Assembly: GCA_024233835.1 (NCBI GenBank)
Contig: JACKPC010000001.1
Span: 930,001-994,000, forward strand
DNA length: 64,000 bases
Direction: 5' to 3'
DNA from: Leptospiraceae bacterium
GTDB taxonomy: Bacteria; Spirochaetota; Leptospiria; Leptospirales; Leptospiraceae
The notes under the pieces are model-generated. The model was not told the origin of the DNA. It saw only the letters and a list, made by a program, of their open reading frames with translations, and did not search any database. This document shows positions 27,026 to 34,463 of the stretch, one piece after another; within the stretch, counting starts at the first letter, position 1, and every line of letters starts with the position of its first letter. A program made the position numbers and the translations under genes.

Positions 27026-28405
27026 TTATTCTTCAATCTCGTAAGGAATTACTTTTTTATCTTCTCCCAGTTTCATATTAAAGATAATTTCCAGTTTTTC
27101 CTTTTTTCCCAGCACAGCTAAAAGTTCTTCTCTTAAACCTAAGAAAAAGCTTTCTGTATCCTCGCCCAGTGGCAAAATTTCCAGGACAAAACTACCATCC
27201 TTCTTTTGAAGCATTCTATGCTGAATCATAGGATAGTTTCGAACGATTCTTGAAATATCAATGGGATTTATAAATTGGCCGGATTGATTTTTAAATAAAA
27301 CAAATTTTCTTCCTTCGAGGTGTTTTATTTGCAGAGAGAGTTCTCCACATGCACAGGAACTGCGATCAAGTAAGGCTGAATCACCTGTTTTATAACGGAG
27401 TAGGGGAAGATAGGGGTTCCGTCCGCCACTCAGGGTGATTTCTCCAATTCCATCCCCAAATTCAGCACTTTCTGCGATGGTTTCTATGTATATATCCATA
27501 GGAAGCTGGTGAAGGACTTCAGGGTTCTGAGGGCAGGAGTAAGCTATAGGGCCGGTTTCATTTAAAGAATAAAGTTCTATAACCGGGGCATGATAAACTG
27601 CTTCCAGTTCTTTCCGTAAAGCAGGACTCATTTTCAGGGCTGTAGATAAAAAGGCTCGCGGAGAATAAGAAAAGCCATTTTCCAGATAAGCTGAAAAAGA
27701 AATGGGGTCCCCCGCAAGAATGAGAGGTTTCATTTCCCGTATAAAAGCATTTGGAGCGGAAGACTTTCTCCATGTCCGGCTATCTTTCAAGTTGATCTTT
27801 GCATAACCTGCTCCATCCCAGAGACTATGAACTGTCGCATACGTAATGGTTTTTTCTTGAAAGCATAACAAAATACAAGCCAGTCCATTTTTACTATCCT
27901 GCCAATCTATGCCATAGCGGGATAAGACGTACTGTAGCATAATATCATAACAGCCGACTGCTTTCGGGTGATTGGGAGCCTGGATAATATGACCACTTGT
28001 TCCTGAGGTAGGATTTACGATTAGTCTTTGAAGGTCTGCATCAAAAGGTACAATTCGTTCCAGTGTACCGGTGAGGTCGTTTCGGCTCATAGGAGGAATT
28101 TTAAAAAAATCTTTCTCGAGTCTGAGATTTTGCAAAGCATCCTGAAAATGTAAAACTCGATTTCTTAAGGAAGAAAGATGGATGAGAAGGCTATCCTCTG
28201 GATAGAAGGAAGGGCTTCTCCTGTTGTATAAGTCTTTTTTAAAATTATAAATAAACGGTAAATCTGAGGATGCAATTCTGTCTCCGCAAGAAGTATTCCA
28301 GGCAGGCGAATCCGGGTGCTCTTTTATTTTCTTAAAAATAGCTACCCATTCAGGTTTTAAAAGAGGAGTTCTGCTGAGGAGTTCTTCCGGAATCTCATCG
28401 ATCAT
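27026..28405 (-). CDS. PaaK/CapK-like AMP-forming adenylate ligase
   Basis: A 459-residue member of the phenylacetate-CoA ligase branch of the ANL enzymes, which form acyl-adenylates. The nucleotide loop is TSGTSGHIIQAPNHP near residue 136; LYSLNETGPIAYSCP is the second core motif and YKTGDSALLD the hinge aspartate region. A CACG sequence after it matches the paired cysteines of PaaK-type enzymes. The C-terminal ACP-like domain is present. No thioesterase, polyketide or phenylacetate genes are beside it, so the substrate is unknown: phenylacetate, an aromatic acid, or an acyl group for a surface polymer are all possible. Confidence 0.8.
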   Translation of the reverse strand: MIDEIPEELLSRTPLLKPEWVAIFKKIKEHPDSPAWNTSCGDRIASSDLPFIYNFKKDLYNRRSPSFYPEDSLLIHLSSLRNRVLHFQDALQNLRLEKDFFKIPPMSRNDLTGTLERIVPFDADLQRLIVNPTSGTSGHIIQAPNHPKAVGCYDIMLQYVLSRYGIDWQDSKNGLACILLCFQEKTITYATVHSLWDGAGYAKINLKDSRTWRKSSAPNAFIREMKPLILAGDPISFSAYLENGFSYSPRAFLSTALKMSPALRKELEAVYHAPVIELYSLNETGPIAYSCPQNPEVLHQLPMDIYIETIAESAEFGDGIGEITLSGGRNPYLPLLRYKTGDSALLDRSSCACGELSLQIKHLEGRKFVLFKNQSGQFINPIDISRIVRNYPMIQHRMLQKKDGSFVLEILPLGEDTESFFLGLREELLAVLGKKEKLEIIFNMKLGEDKKVIPYEIEE

Positions 28406-28556
28406 ATCCTTTTATGATATATCCGGATTTAAGAATATTCAAGAAAAAAGAAAGTTTATAAGAGAGATTTTTTTTTAGTACAAAAAATCCTTTACAGGGA
28501 AACTATCTGCATTCTGCTATATATCTCTACCGTCTAAGCATTTATAGGAGGCTTTT

Positions 28557-28787
28557 ATGGACGCAACAAAGCAAAGGTTTTATAAGGAAATGACTGTAGG
28601 AGATGCAATTGCCCTGCACCCGGAAGCTGGACTTGTTTTTTCCAGTTATCATTTAGGGGGTTGTTCCCATTGTTCAATTAATGAGTTTGAAACCATTGAA
28701 CAGGTTTGCCAGGGATACGGGGTAGAAGCGGAAGTGCTTCTCGATAGTCTGAATAACCTTTTTGCTGATGAAGAGGATGAAGAATAA
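28557..28787 (+). CDS. DUF1858 CxxC redox-disulfide domain protein
   Basis: A 76-residue protein that is one DUF1858 domain: MTVGDAIALHPEAGLVFSSY, then GGCSHCS with C36 and C39 as the redox pair, followed by helices and an acidic tail. In other genomes such domains are fused or adjacent to hybrid-cluster proteins and molybdopterin or FeS enzymes. Here it stands alone. ATAGGAGG gives a strong ribosome site, and a terminator at 28855 ends the unit. Confidence 0.85.
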   Translation: MDATKQRFYKEMTVGDAIALHPEAGLVFSSYHLGGCSHCSINEFETIEQVCQGYGVEAEVLLDSLNNLFADEEDEE

Positions 28788-28854
28788 GACCTCGATTCTA
28801 TAAACCATTCTAAATTTGTAGGAAAAAGAAGCGGATTTCTATTCGTTTTCAATT

Positions 28855-28879
28855 ATAAACAGGGGCTTCCCCTGTTTAT
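28855..28879 (+). terminator. Terminator after DUF1858 gene
   Basis: An 11-bp inverted repeat (ATAAACAGGGG / CCCCTGTTTAT) around a 3-base CTT loop, followed by TTACTTTA. It lies 68 bases past the DUF1858 stop and just before the carbamoyltransferase gene. Confidence 0.75.
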
Positions 28880-28904
28880 TTACTTTATAGACACTTAAAA
28901 TATC

Positions 28905-29837
28905 ATGAATACAGAAAAACCAATAAAACACCTTATTTCCTGGAATGACTGGACTGATAGTGAAATCCGGGAACTATTAGATTATGCTGTTTATGTAAAG
29001 AATAACAGGGTACTTTTTTCAGGTCACATGGCCGGTAGAACTCTGGCTATGCTTTTTCAAAAAACCTCAACACGCACACGAGTTTCTTTTGAAGCCGGGA
29101 TGACGGAAATGGGAGGACATGCCATCTATCTTGACTGGTTAAAATCAAACTTCCAGCTTTCGGATATTGACCTCGAAGCTCATTATCTGTCGAGAAATGT
29201 AGCTCTCATTATGGCCCGGATGAAAAAGCATGAAGACCTCTTACTTCTAAAGAAGGGTTCTCTGGTGCCGGTAATTAATGGTTGTTGCGATAGATATCAT
29301 CCCTGCCAATCGCTGGCAGATATTTTAACCATTCACCTCGATAGGGGAAAAGCTGAAGGAGCTCATCTTTGTTACATAGGGGTTCATAATAATGTAGTAA
29401 ATTCTCTTATTGGCATTACTTCTGCCATAGGACTTCACCTGACACTGGTTACTCCTATTGCCGAAGAGGAGTCGATTGACAGAAACCTGATAAAGAGAGC
29501 GGAAGAAAAAGGGACTTTGAGTTGGGAATCTAATCCTAAAAAAGCCGTCAGAGATGCAGAGTATGTGTACACGGACACCTGGGTGAATATGGAGTTTTTC
29601 AATGATCCGGCCTATCAGGAAGAAAAAGAAAAACGTATCGAACTTATGATGCCATTCCAGATCAATAAAGAGCTGATGAGCGGTTCAAAAGCAAAAATCA
29701 TGCATGATATGCCTATTCATTCCGGTTATGAAATTACAAGGGAAATGGTAGAATCAGAGCGCTCTATTATATTCCCCCAGTCGGAAAATAGACTGGATGC
29801 ACAAAAAGCTGTAATTCTTAAACTTCTTCAGGCTTAA
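28905..29837 (+). CDS. argF: Ornithine carbamoyltransferase-like enzyme with altered active-site motifs
   Basis: A 310-residue member of the aspartate/ornithine carbamoyltransferase family. The carbamoyl-phosphate site is intact: STRTR at 55-59 and HPCQ near 132. Three motifs that bind ornithine differ from the usual enzyme: GDGNN is GVHNN (159-163), DxWxSMG is DTWVNME (224-230) and HCLP is HDMP (267-270), so the family cysteine is missing. The surrounding C-terminal sequence (IIFPQSENRLDAQKAVIL) still aligns well with ornithine-type enzymes. It may be a divergent ArgF or may use a different amine. No arg genes are adjacent, and the Shine-Dalgarno is weak. The family is sure; the substrate is not. 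Confidence 0.72.
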   Translation: MNTEKPIKHLISWNDWTDSEIRELLDYAVYVKNNRVLFSGHMAGRTLAMLFQKTSTRTRVSFEAGMTEMGGHAIYLDWLKSNFQLSDIDLEAHYLSRNVALIMARMKKHEDLLLLKKGSLVPVINGCCDRYHPCQSLADILTIHLDRGKAEGAHLCYIGVHNNVVNSLIGITSAIGLHLTLVTPIAEEESIDRNLIKRAEEKGTLSWESNPKKAVRDAEYVYTDTWVNMEFFNDPAYQEEKEKRIELMMPFQINKELMSGSKAKIMHDMPIHSGYEITREMVESERSIIFPQSENRLDAQKAVILKLLQA

Positions 29838-29982
29838 ATACTGATATTTCCCAGTCTTTTGAGAGGGGGGGAATCCAAGTTTTTTTATTTACCAATATGG
29901 CTTATACTATTGAAGTGTTCATTATTAATTCCCAGGACGGGATAAACTTCCATATCAAACAAACAGACTAGGAAAACATACC

Positions 29983-30975
29983 ATGGCAAACTTAAAACAT
30001 CCAAAAGAAGCGCTTTTTTCCGGTGAGAAACCTTACCCTATTATTCCTGTGTGCGAGCACTTTGCAGGTTCTGAAAAACTCATCACGAAGGCATTTGAAC
30101 TCCAGAATAAAATGGGTGGCCTTTTTGACATCACTATGGATTGTGAGGATGGTGCCCAGACAGGGAAAGAGAAAGAACATGCGGAAATGGTTGTGCGGAT
30201 GCAAAATTCAGAGCTCAACCAGCATAAAATGGCAGGTATCCGGATTCACGACTATACCAACCAGTACTGGAAGCAAGATGTAGATATTATTGTTCCCGGT
30301 GCAGGAAATGTAATGGCGTATATTACCATTCCCAAGCCTACAAAAGCATCCCAGGTAAAAGAGATGATAGGATACATCCAGGAATCTTGCAAAAAGAATG
30401 GCATTAAAAGAGAAATTCCGATCCACGTTTTGATTGAAACACACGGAGCCCTTGCTGATGTTGAAGAAATTGCAGCACTTCCCTGGTTACAGGTTCTGGA
30501 CTTCGGTCTGATGGACTTTATTTCAGGTCATCATGGTGCTATTCCGAACTCCTGCATGAAAAGCCCCGGCCAGTTTGATCACGTTCTTCTAAGAAATGCA
30601 AAAGCTAATATGGTGGCAGCTGCTCTCGGTAACGGTGTAGTTCCCGCACATAACGTAACTCTTGACTTAAAAAATGCTTATCAGACCTATTCAGATGCCA
30701 GAAGAGCCCATAAGGAATTTGGTTTTCAACGTATGTGGTCTATCTATCCTACCCAGGTTCAGGCTATTGTAGATGCAATGTCACCCGATTTAAGCGAAGT
30801 AAAAAAAGCTTGTGATATTTTGATTAAAGCTCAGGATGCTGATTGGGGTCCCATCCAACATGATGGTGAGTTACACGATAGAGCAACTTACAGATATTTC
30901 TGGGAACTGGTTCAGAAAGCAAAAGTTACAGGAGAAAAACTTCCGGAAGACGTTGATAAGAGGTTCTTCGGCTAA
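29983..30975 (+). CDS. CitE-like HpcH/HpaI-family CoA-ester lyase
   Basis: A 330-residue TIM-barrel lyase of the CitE/malyl-CoA-lyase group. FDITMDCEDGAQ supplies the Asp/Glu metal region, HVLIETHGALADVEEIAALP the second acidic ligand, and GLMDFISGHHGAIP the active-site loop. Enzymes of this family cleave or form C-C bonds of malyl-, citramalyl- or hydroxymethylglutaryl-CoA. TAGGAAAACATACC gives a clear ribosome site. It lacks the CitF/CitD partners, so citrate lyase itself is unlikely. It is separated by ~145 bases from the carbamoyltransferase and ~120 from ugd, so it is probably its own unit. Confidence 0.82.
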   Translation: MANLKHPKEALFSGEKPYPIIPVCEHFAGSEKLITKAFELQNKMGGLFDITMDCEDGAQTGKEKEHAEMVVRMQNSELNQHKMAGIRIHDYTNQYWKQDVDIIVPGAGNVMAYITIPKPTKASQVKEMIGYIQESCKKNGIKREIPIHVLIETHGALADVEEIAALPWLQVLDFGLMDFISGHHGAIPNSCMKSPGQFDHVLLRNAKANMVAAALGNGVVPAHNVTLDLKNAYQTYSDARRAHKEFGFQRMWSIYPTQVQAIVDAMSPDLSEVKKACDILIKAQDADWGPIQHDGELHDRATYRYFWELVQKAKVTGEKLPEDVDKRFFG

Positions 30976-31093
30976 GCAAAATTTTCTTCCTTTCATCATC
31001 GGGCCTGCAAAGTTTTTCTTTCTCCGGCAGGTCCGGTTCCTATCCTACCCATTTCTAAACCCCTCATGTAAAACATAAAGACAAGGAAAAACT

Positions 31094-32467
31094 ATGGAAA
31101 TTAAGAACGTTCTCTGTATCGGTGCGGGTTATGTTGGTGGTCCAACAATGGCGGTGATTGCAGATAAGTGTAAGCACATCAAGGTGGTGGTAGCCGACCT
31201 GAGTAAGGAAAGGATAGCCCAGTGGAACTCAGACGAACTTCCTATTTTTGAGCCCGGACTTTCGGAAATTGTCTTTCGCAATAGGGGAAGGAATCTTTTT
31301 TTTGAGTTGATTCATCCGGAGCTTTTTTCAGAAGCAGATATCATTTTTGTCAGTGTGAACACTCCTACTAAGGTCTATGGAGAAGGAAGCGGAATGGCTT
31401 CCGACTTAAGCTACTGGGAACTGGCAGCAAGAGATATTCTGAAACATGCCCGAAGTGGTTCTATTATTGTGGAAAAAAGTACGGTTCCGGTAAAAACCGC
31501 AGAAGCTATATCCAGAATTATTAATCATTCGGATAGTGGAAAACGATTCCAGGTTCTATCCAATCCGGAATTTCTGGCAGAGGGAACGGCTATTCAGGAT
31601 CTCGAAAATCCGAATCGAGTTTTAATCGGTTGTGAAGAAACGGAAGAAGGAAAAGAAGCGGCTTTAGCTTTGAAAGCTGTTTATGCTAATTGGGTTCCGG
31701 ATGAAAATATCTTACTGACAAATGTCTGGAGTAGTGAATTATCCAAATTGGTGGCTAACGCTATGCTGGCCCAGAGGGTCTCTTCGATTAACTCTATTTC
31801 TGCTCTCTGTGAGAGTACCAACGCACAGATAAAAGAGATTAGCAAAGCTGTGGGAATGGACGAGAGGATAGGAAAGCGGTTTTTGGAAGCCGGTGTGGGT
31901 TTTGGAGGTTCCTGTTTTAAAAAAGATATTTTAAATCTTGTATATATCTGTACTCAGCAGGGCTTGCCTGAAATAGCCGCTTACTGGAAAAGTGTCGTGG
32001 ACATGAACGAATACCAGATGAAGCGTTTCGTGAAATTAATTATCGAAAGCCAGTTTAATACAATTTCCGGCAAGAAACTCGCCATCTTTGGCTTTGCTTT
32101 TAAACCGGATACAAATGATACCCGTGATTCACCTGCCATTCTTATCTGCAAAAAACTCTTAGAAGAAAAGGCTATTTTGCATATCACAGACCCGGAAGCC
32201 CTGGATAATGCCCGTTTCGATATGCGAGGAATTGATGATGATGTAGTTTATACGGAAGATCCTTATGAAGCAGCCAGAGGAGCTCATGCCATTATCATTA
32301 ACACCCATTGGAAGCAGTATAAAACTCTGGATTATAAGAGAATTTATGAGTCCATGGAAAAACCGGCTTTTCTCTTTGATGGAAGGATTATGCTGGATAA
32401 AAAGGAAATGAGCGAAATCGGATTTAATGTTTATCAGATAGGAAGTCGACCCATCGTTCGTTTTTAA
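31094..32467 (+). CDS. ugd: UDP-glucose 6-dehydrogenase
   Basis: The enzyme oxidises UDP-glucose to UDP-glucuronate with two NAD+ for polysaccharide or lipid A modification. It is 457 residues and resembles the longer animal-type UGDs: NVLCIGAGYVGGPTMAVIA at the NAD fold, SVNTPTKVYGEG, FLAEGTAI, and the catalytic cysteine in GFGGSCFKKDIL near 273. The C-terminal UDP-binding domain has FAFKPDTNDTRDSP. AAGGAAAAACT is the ribosome site. No other nucleotide-sugar genes are adjacent. A GC-rich repeat element lies just after the stop. Confidence 0.95.
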   Translation: MEIKNVLCIGAGYVGGPTMAVIADKCKHIKVVVADLSKERIAQWNSDELPIFEPGLSEIVFRNRGRNLFFELIHPELFSEADIIFVSVNTPTKVYGEGSGMASDLSYWELAARDILKHARSGSIIVEKSTVPVKTAEAISRIINHSDSGKRFQVLSNPEFLAEGTAIQDLENPNRVLIGCEETEEGKEAALALKAVYANWVPDENILLTNVWSSELSKLVANAMLAQRVSSINSISALCESTNAQIKEISKAVGMDERIGKRFLEAGVGFGGSCFKKDILNLVYICTQQGLPEIAAYWKSVVDMNEYQMKRFVKLIIESQFNTISGKKLAIFGFAFKPDTNDTRDSPAILICKKLLEEKAILHITDPEALDNARFDMRGIDDDVVYTEDPYEAARGAHAIIINTHWKQYKTLDYKRIYESMEKPAFLFDGRIMLDKKEMSEIGFNVYQIGSRPIVRF

Positions 32468-32482
32468 GTCAGGCTTTCTTGA

Positions 32483-32527
32483 AGCCGGTGATAGTGCTGC
32501 GAAAGAAGTCGAAGCATAAACCCGGCT
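32483..32527 (+). repeat. GC-rich inverted repeat element, third copy
   Basis: It is bounded by AGCCGG and CCGGCT and carries GTGCTGCGAA and GTCGAAGCAT in the middle, matching the copy at 21496-21543 with gaps. It lies between ugd and the Rpn-type nuclease gene. Confidence 0.7.
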
Positions 32528-32582
32528 GCAGGTGGGCAATTTCTGCTTTTCTTTTCTTGGTGAAGTGGTAAATTTGACCATT

Positions 32583-33476
32583 ATGCAGATTGCCAATCCT
32601 ATCTATGATGTAGTTTTTCGCTATCTTTTAGAAGATAAGAAAATAGCAAAGCTACTCATATCTTCCATCATCGATGAAGAAATTGAGGATCTGGACTTTT
32701 CCTATAATGAGTTTACCTCCGAATCCATAGCCGAGAAGCTGAAGGAAAAGACCGCTTCTGCCTATTCCTTCACGGTTTATCGACTCGATTTCAAGGCGAA
32801 AATCAGGACAGAAGAGGGTTATAGGATTGTCCTGATAGAAATCCAGAAAGCGAAGTTCGCCACAGACATCATGCGGTTTCGTACCTATTTAGGTAGTCAA
32901 TACTCAGACAAAGAAAACACTCAGGAAGTAAGCATCAAAGGCCATCCTCGAAAAGTAGGACTTCCTATCATCAGCATTTATTTTCTTGGTCATAAACTTG
33001 ACCATACCGAAGCCAGTGTGATTCATGTCAGACGGGACATTCGGGACCTGGTAACAGGAGAGAAGATCGAAAAGAAAGAAAGCTTTATTGAAAGTCTGAG
33101 TCATGATAGCTATATTGTACAAATTCCTTCCTTAAGTCAAAAACGACGTAATGAACTGGAAACTCTCCTCAGTATCTTTGACCAGAGCACGGCTATAGAT
33201 AGGGAACACCACATTTTAAGTATTCGGGAAGAGAGTTATCCGGAAAAATACCATTCCCTGATTCGTCAGCTGCACAAGGCTATCGAAGAACCGGAAGTCC
33301 GCAAAAAGATGGACATAGAAGACAGTATTCTCGATGAAATGACAGAGCAGCAAAGACGTATCGAAACTCTATCTGAAAAGGTTGAGAAGGAACGTCAGGC
33401 AAAGGAACAGGCCTTAAAACAGAATGAAGCCCTACTTCAGGAAATTGAACGATTGAAGAAGCTGATGGACCATTGA
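32583..33476 (+). CDS. Rpn-type PD-(D/E)XK nuclease / transposase-like protein
   Basis: A 297-residue protein from the ATG at 32583 (MQIANPIYD), chosen because the conserved block starts there. NPIYDVVFRYLLEDKKIAKL and LDFKAKI ... IVLIEIQKAK give the D...ExQ-K core of the PD-(D/E)XK_2 family, known as Rpn or 'PD-(D/E)XK nuclease family transposase'. Known Rpn proteins promote recombination and cleave DNA. The C-terminal ~60 residues are a charged coiled coil. Upstream codons lack a good ribosome site. A GC-rich element and an inverted repeat flank it, suggesting past mobility, but no transposase ends are proved. Confidence 0.78.
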   Translation: MQIANPIYDVVFRYLLEDKKIAKLLISSIIDEEIEDLDFSYNEFTSESIAEKLKEKTASAYSFTVYRLDFKAKIRTEEGYRIVLIEIQKAKFATDIMRFRTYLGSQYSDKENTQEVSIKGHPRKVGLPIISIYFLGHKLDHTEASVIHVRRDIRDLVTGEKIEKKESFIESLSHDSYIVQIPSLSQKRRNELETLLSIFDQSTAIDREHHILSIREESYPEKYHSLIRQLHKAIEEPEVRKKMDIEDSILDEMTEQQRRIETLSEKVEKERQAKEQALKQNEALLQEIERLKKLMDH

Positions 33477-33512
33477 TAATTTTCAATAGACAATGAGCGG
33501 AAATAAGGGGCC

Positions 33513-33542
33513 GTCTAAAAAGTCATCGACCGCTTTTTAGAC
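33513..33542. other. Inverted repeat downstream of the Rpn-type gene
   Basis: GTCTAAAAAG and CTTTTTAGAC form a perfect 10-bp stem with a 10-base loop. It sits between the Rpn-type gene and the convergent cytidylate-kinase-like gene, so it may terminate transcription, or be an end of a former mobile element. Confidence 0.55.
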
Positions 33543-33575
33543 AGACCCTTCGGATGTCCCGACGAGGGAGTGTTT

Positions 33576-34283
33576 TTACTCAAAGAAACCTTTTTTTTCG
33601 AGGATGTGAACTACAGAAGAGGTAATTTCTTCAATGTTCATCCTGTCACAATTATAGGTAACATTAAAGAAATCGTCCGATTGCTGTTCTCCTGCAAAAA
33701 ACTTACGAATATATACCCTTTCTCTATCCACCATTTTTACCAGGTTCATAGCTTCTTTTTCAGAAACGTTTTTCATTTTCATGATCTGTTGGGCTCGCCA
33801 TTCCGGAGGAGCGTAAAGTTTTACATGGAAAGAATTGTCCATTTCATGGGTTAGCATGGCTCCCGCACGACCGAGAATAATCACATTGCCTTTATCAGCC
33901 ATAGTCAGGATAATTTCTGCTACCTTCTTCTTGATTTCCAGATCAGAGGGTAGATAGTGGTCGGAAATCGAGCGGAACAAATTCTCCAAGGGATTATTAG
34001 AATGTTCTGCACGAAAATATTTTTCAGCAAGGTTAGCCGGCAAATCCAATTCTTTAGCAGCAGAAGTAATAATTTCTTTATCTAAAACTTCCCATTCGCT
34101 TGAGGAACTGAATTTCAATTTCTTTCCCTGAAGGGCTTTTTGCAGTTCGTTTCCAAGAGGTACTCCCGGACAACCAAATTCTCTGGAAATTGTAATAATT
34201 GGCGCCTGCGGTTTTTTTGCATGTTTCTCTTTCGTTTCTTTTACTTTTTCGTGAATATAGTCTAATACAAAATTCTTTGACAT
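33576..34283 (-). CDS. Cytidylate kinase-like family protein
   Basis: A 235-residue P-loop kinase of the cytidylate_kin2 type. ITISREFGCPGVPLGNELQKAL resembles the nucleotide-binding start of this family, VLDKEIITSAAKEL is the following strand-helix, and VIILGRAGAML and RVYIRKFFAGEQ give later phosphate and lid residues. Family members phosphorylate CMP or act on unknown nucleotides; the true cmk gene is elsewhere or absent from this window. GGGGAG lies 10 bases before the ATG. The C-terminal half is intact. Confidence 0.75.
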   Translation of the reverse strand: MSKNFVLDYIHEKVKETKEKHAKKPQAPIITISREFGCPGVPLGNELQKALQGKKLKFSSSSEWEVLDKEIITSAAKELDLPANLAEKYFRAEHSNNPLENLFRSISDHYLPSDLEIKKKVAEIILTMADKGNVIILGRAGAMLTHEMDNSFHVKLYAPPEWRAQQIMKMKNVSEKEAMNLVKMVDRERVYIRKFFAGEQQSDDFFNVTYNCDRMNIEEITSSVVHILEKKGFFE

Positions 34284-34463
34284 TACAATTTATCTCCCCG
34301 GTGAACAGGCATTACACCTTTAAGGATAACTTATGAACGGGGCTTTAATTAGCAATTTTTTTTCTCTCGCTGTAAGTTCTTAAATATCATAAGAAATACT
34401 TTTTCTACTTTGCTCGAAAATTATTCTACTTGCCTTTGATTTAATCTTCGAAAGAATATTGAT

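Noticed and set aside
29865..29871. A run of seven G after the carbamoyltransferase gene, possible phase-variable tract
   Set aside because: It lies past the stop codon in a gap with no promoter evidence for the next gene; short G runs alone prove nothing.
30976..31093. A CCTGC/GCAGG pair after the CitE-like gene as terminator
   Set aside because: The stem is short with a long loop and no following T-run.
33570..33854. Plus-strand frame inside the cytidylate-kinase-like gene
   Set aside because: It is a shadow without a ribosome site and without family similarity.
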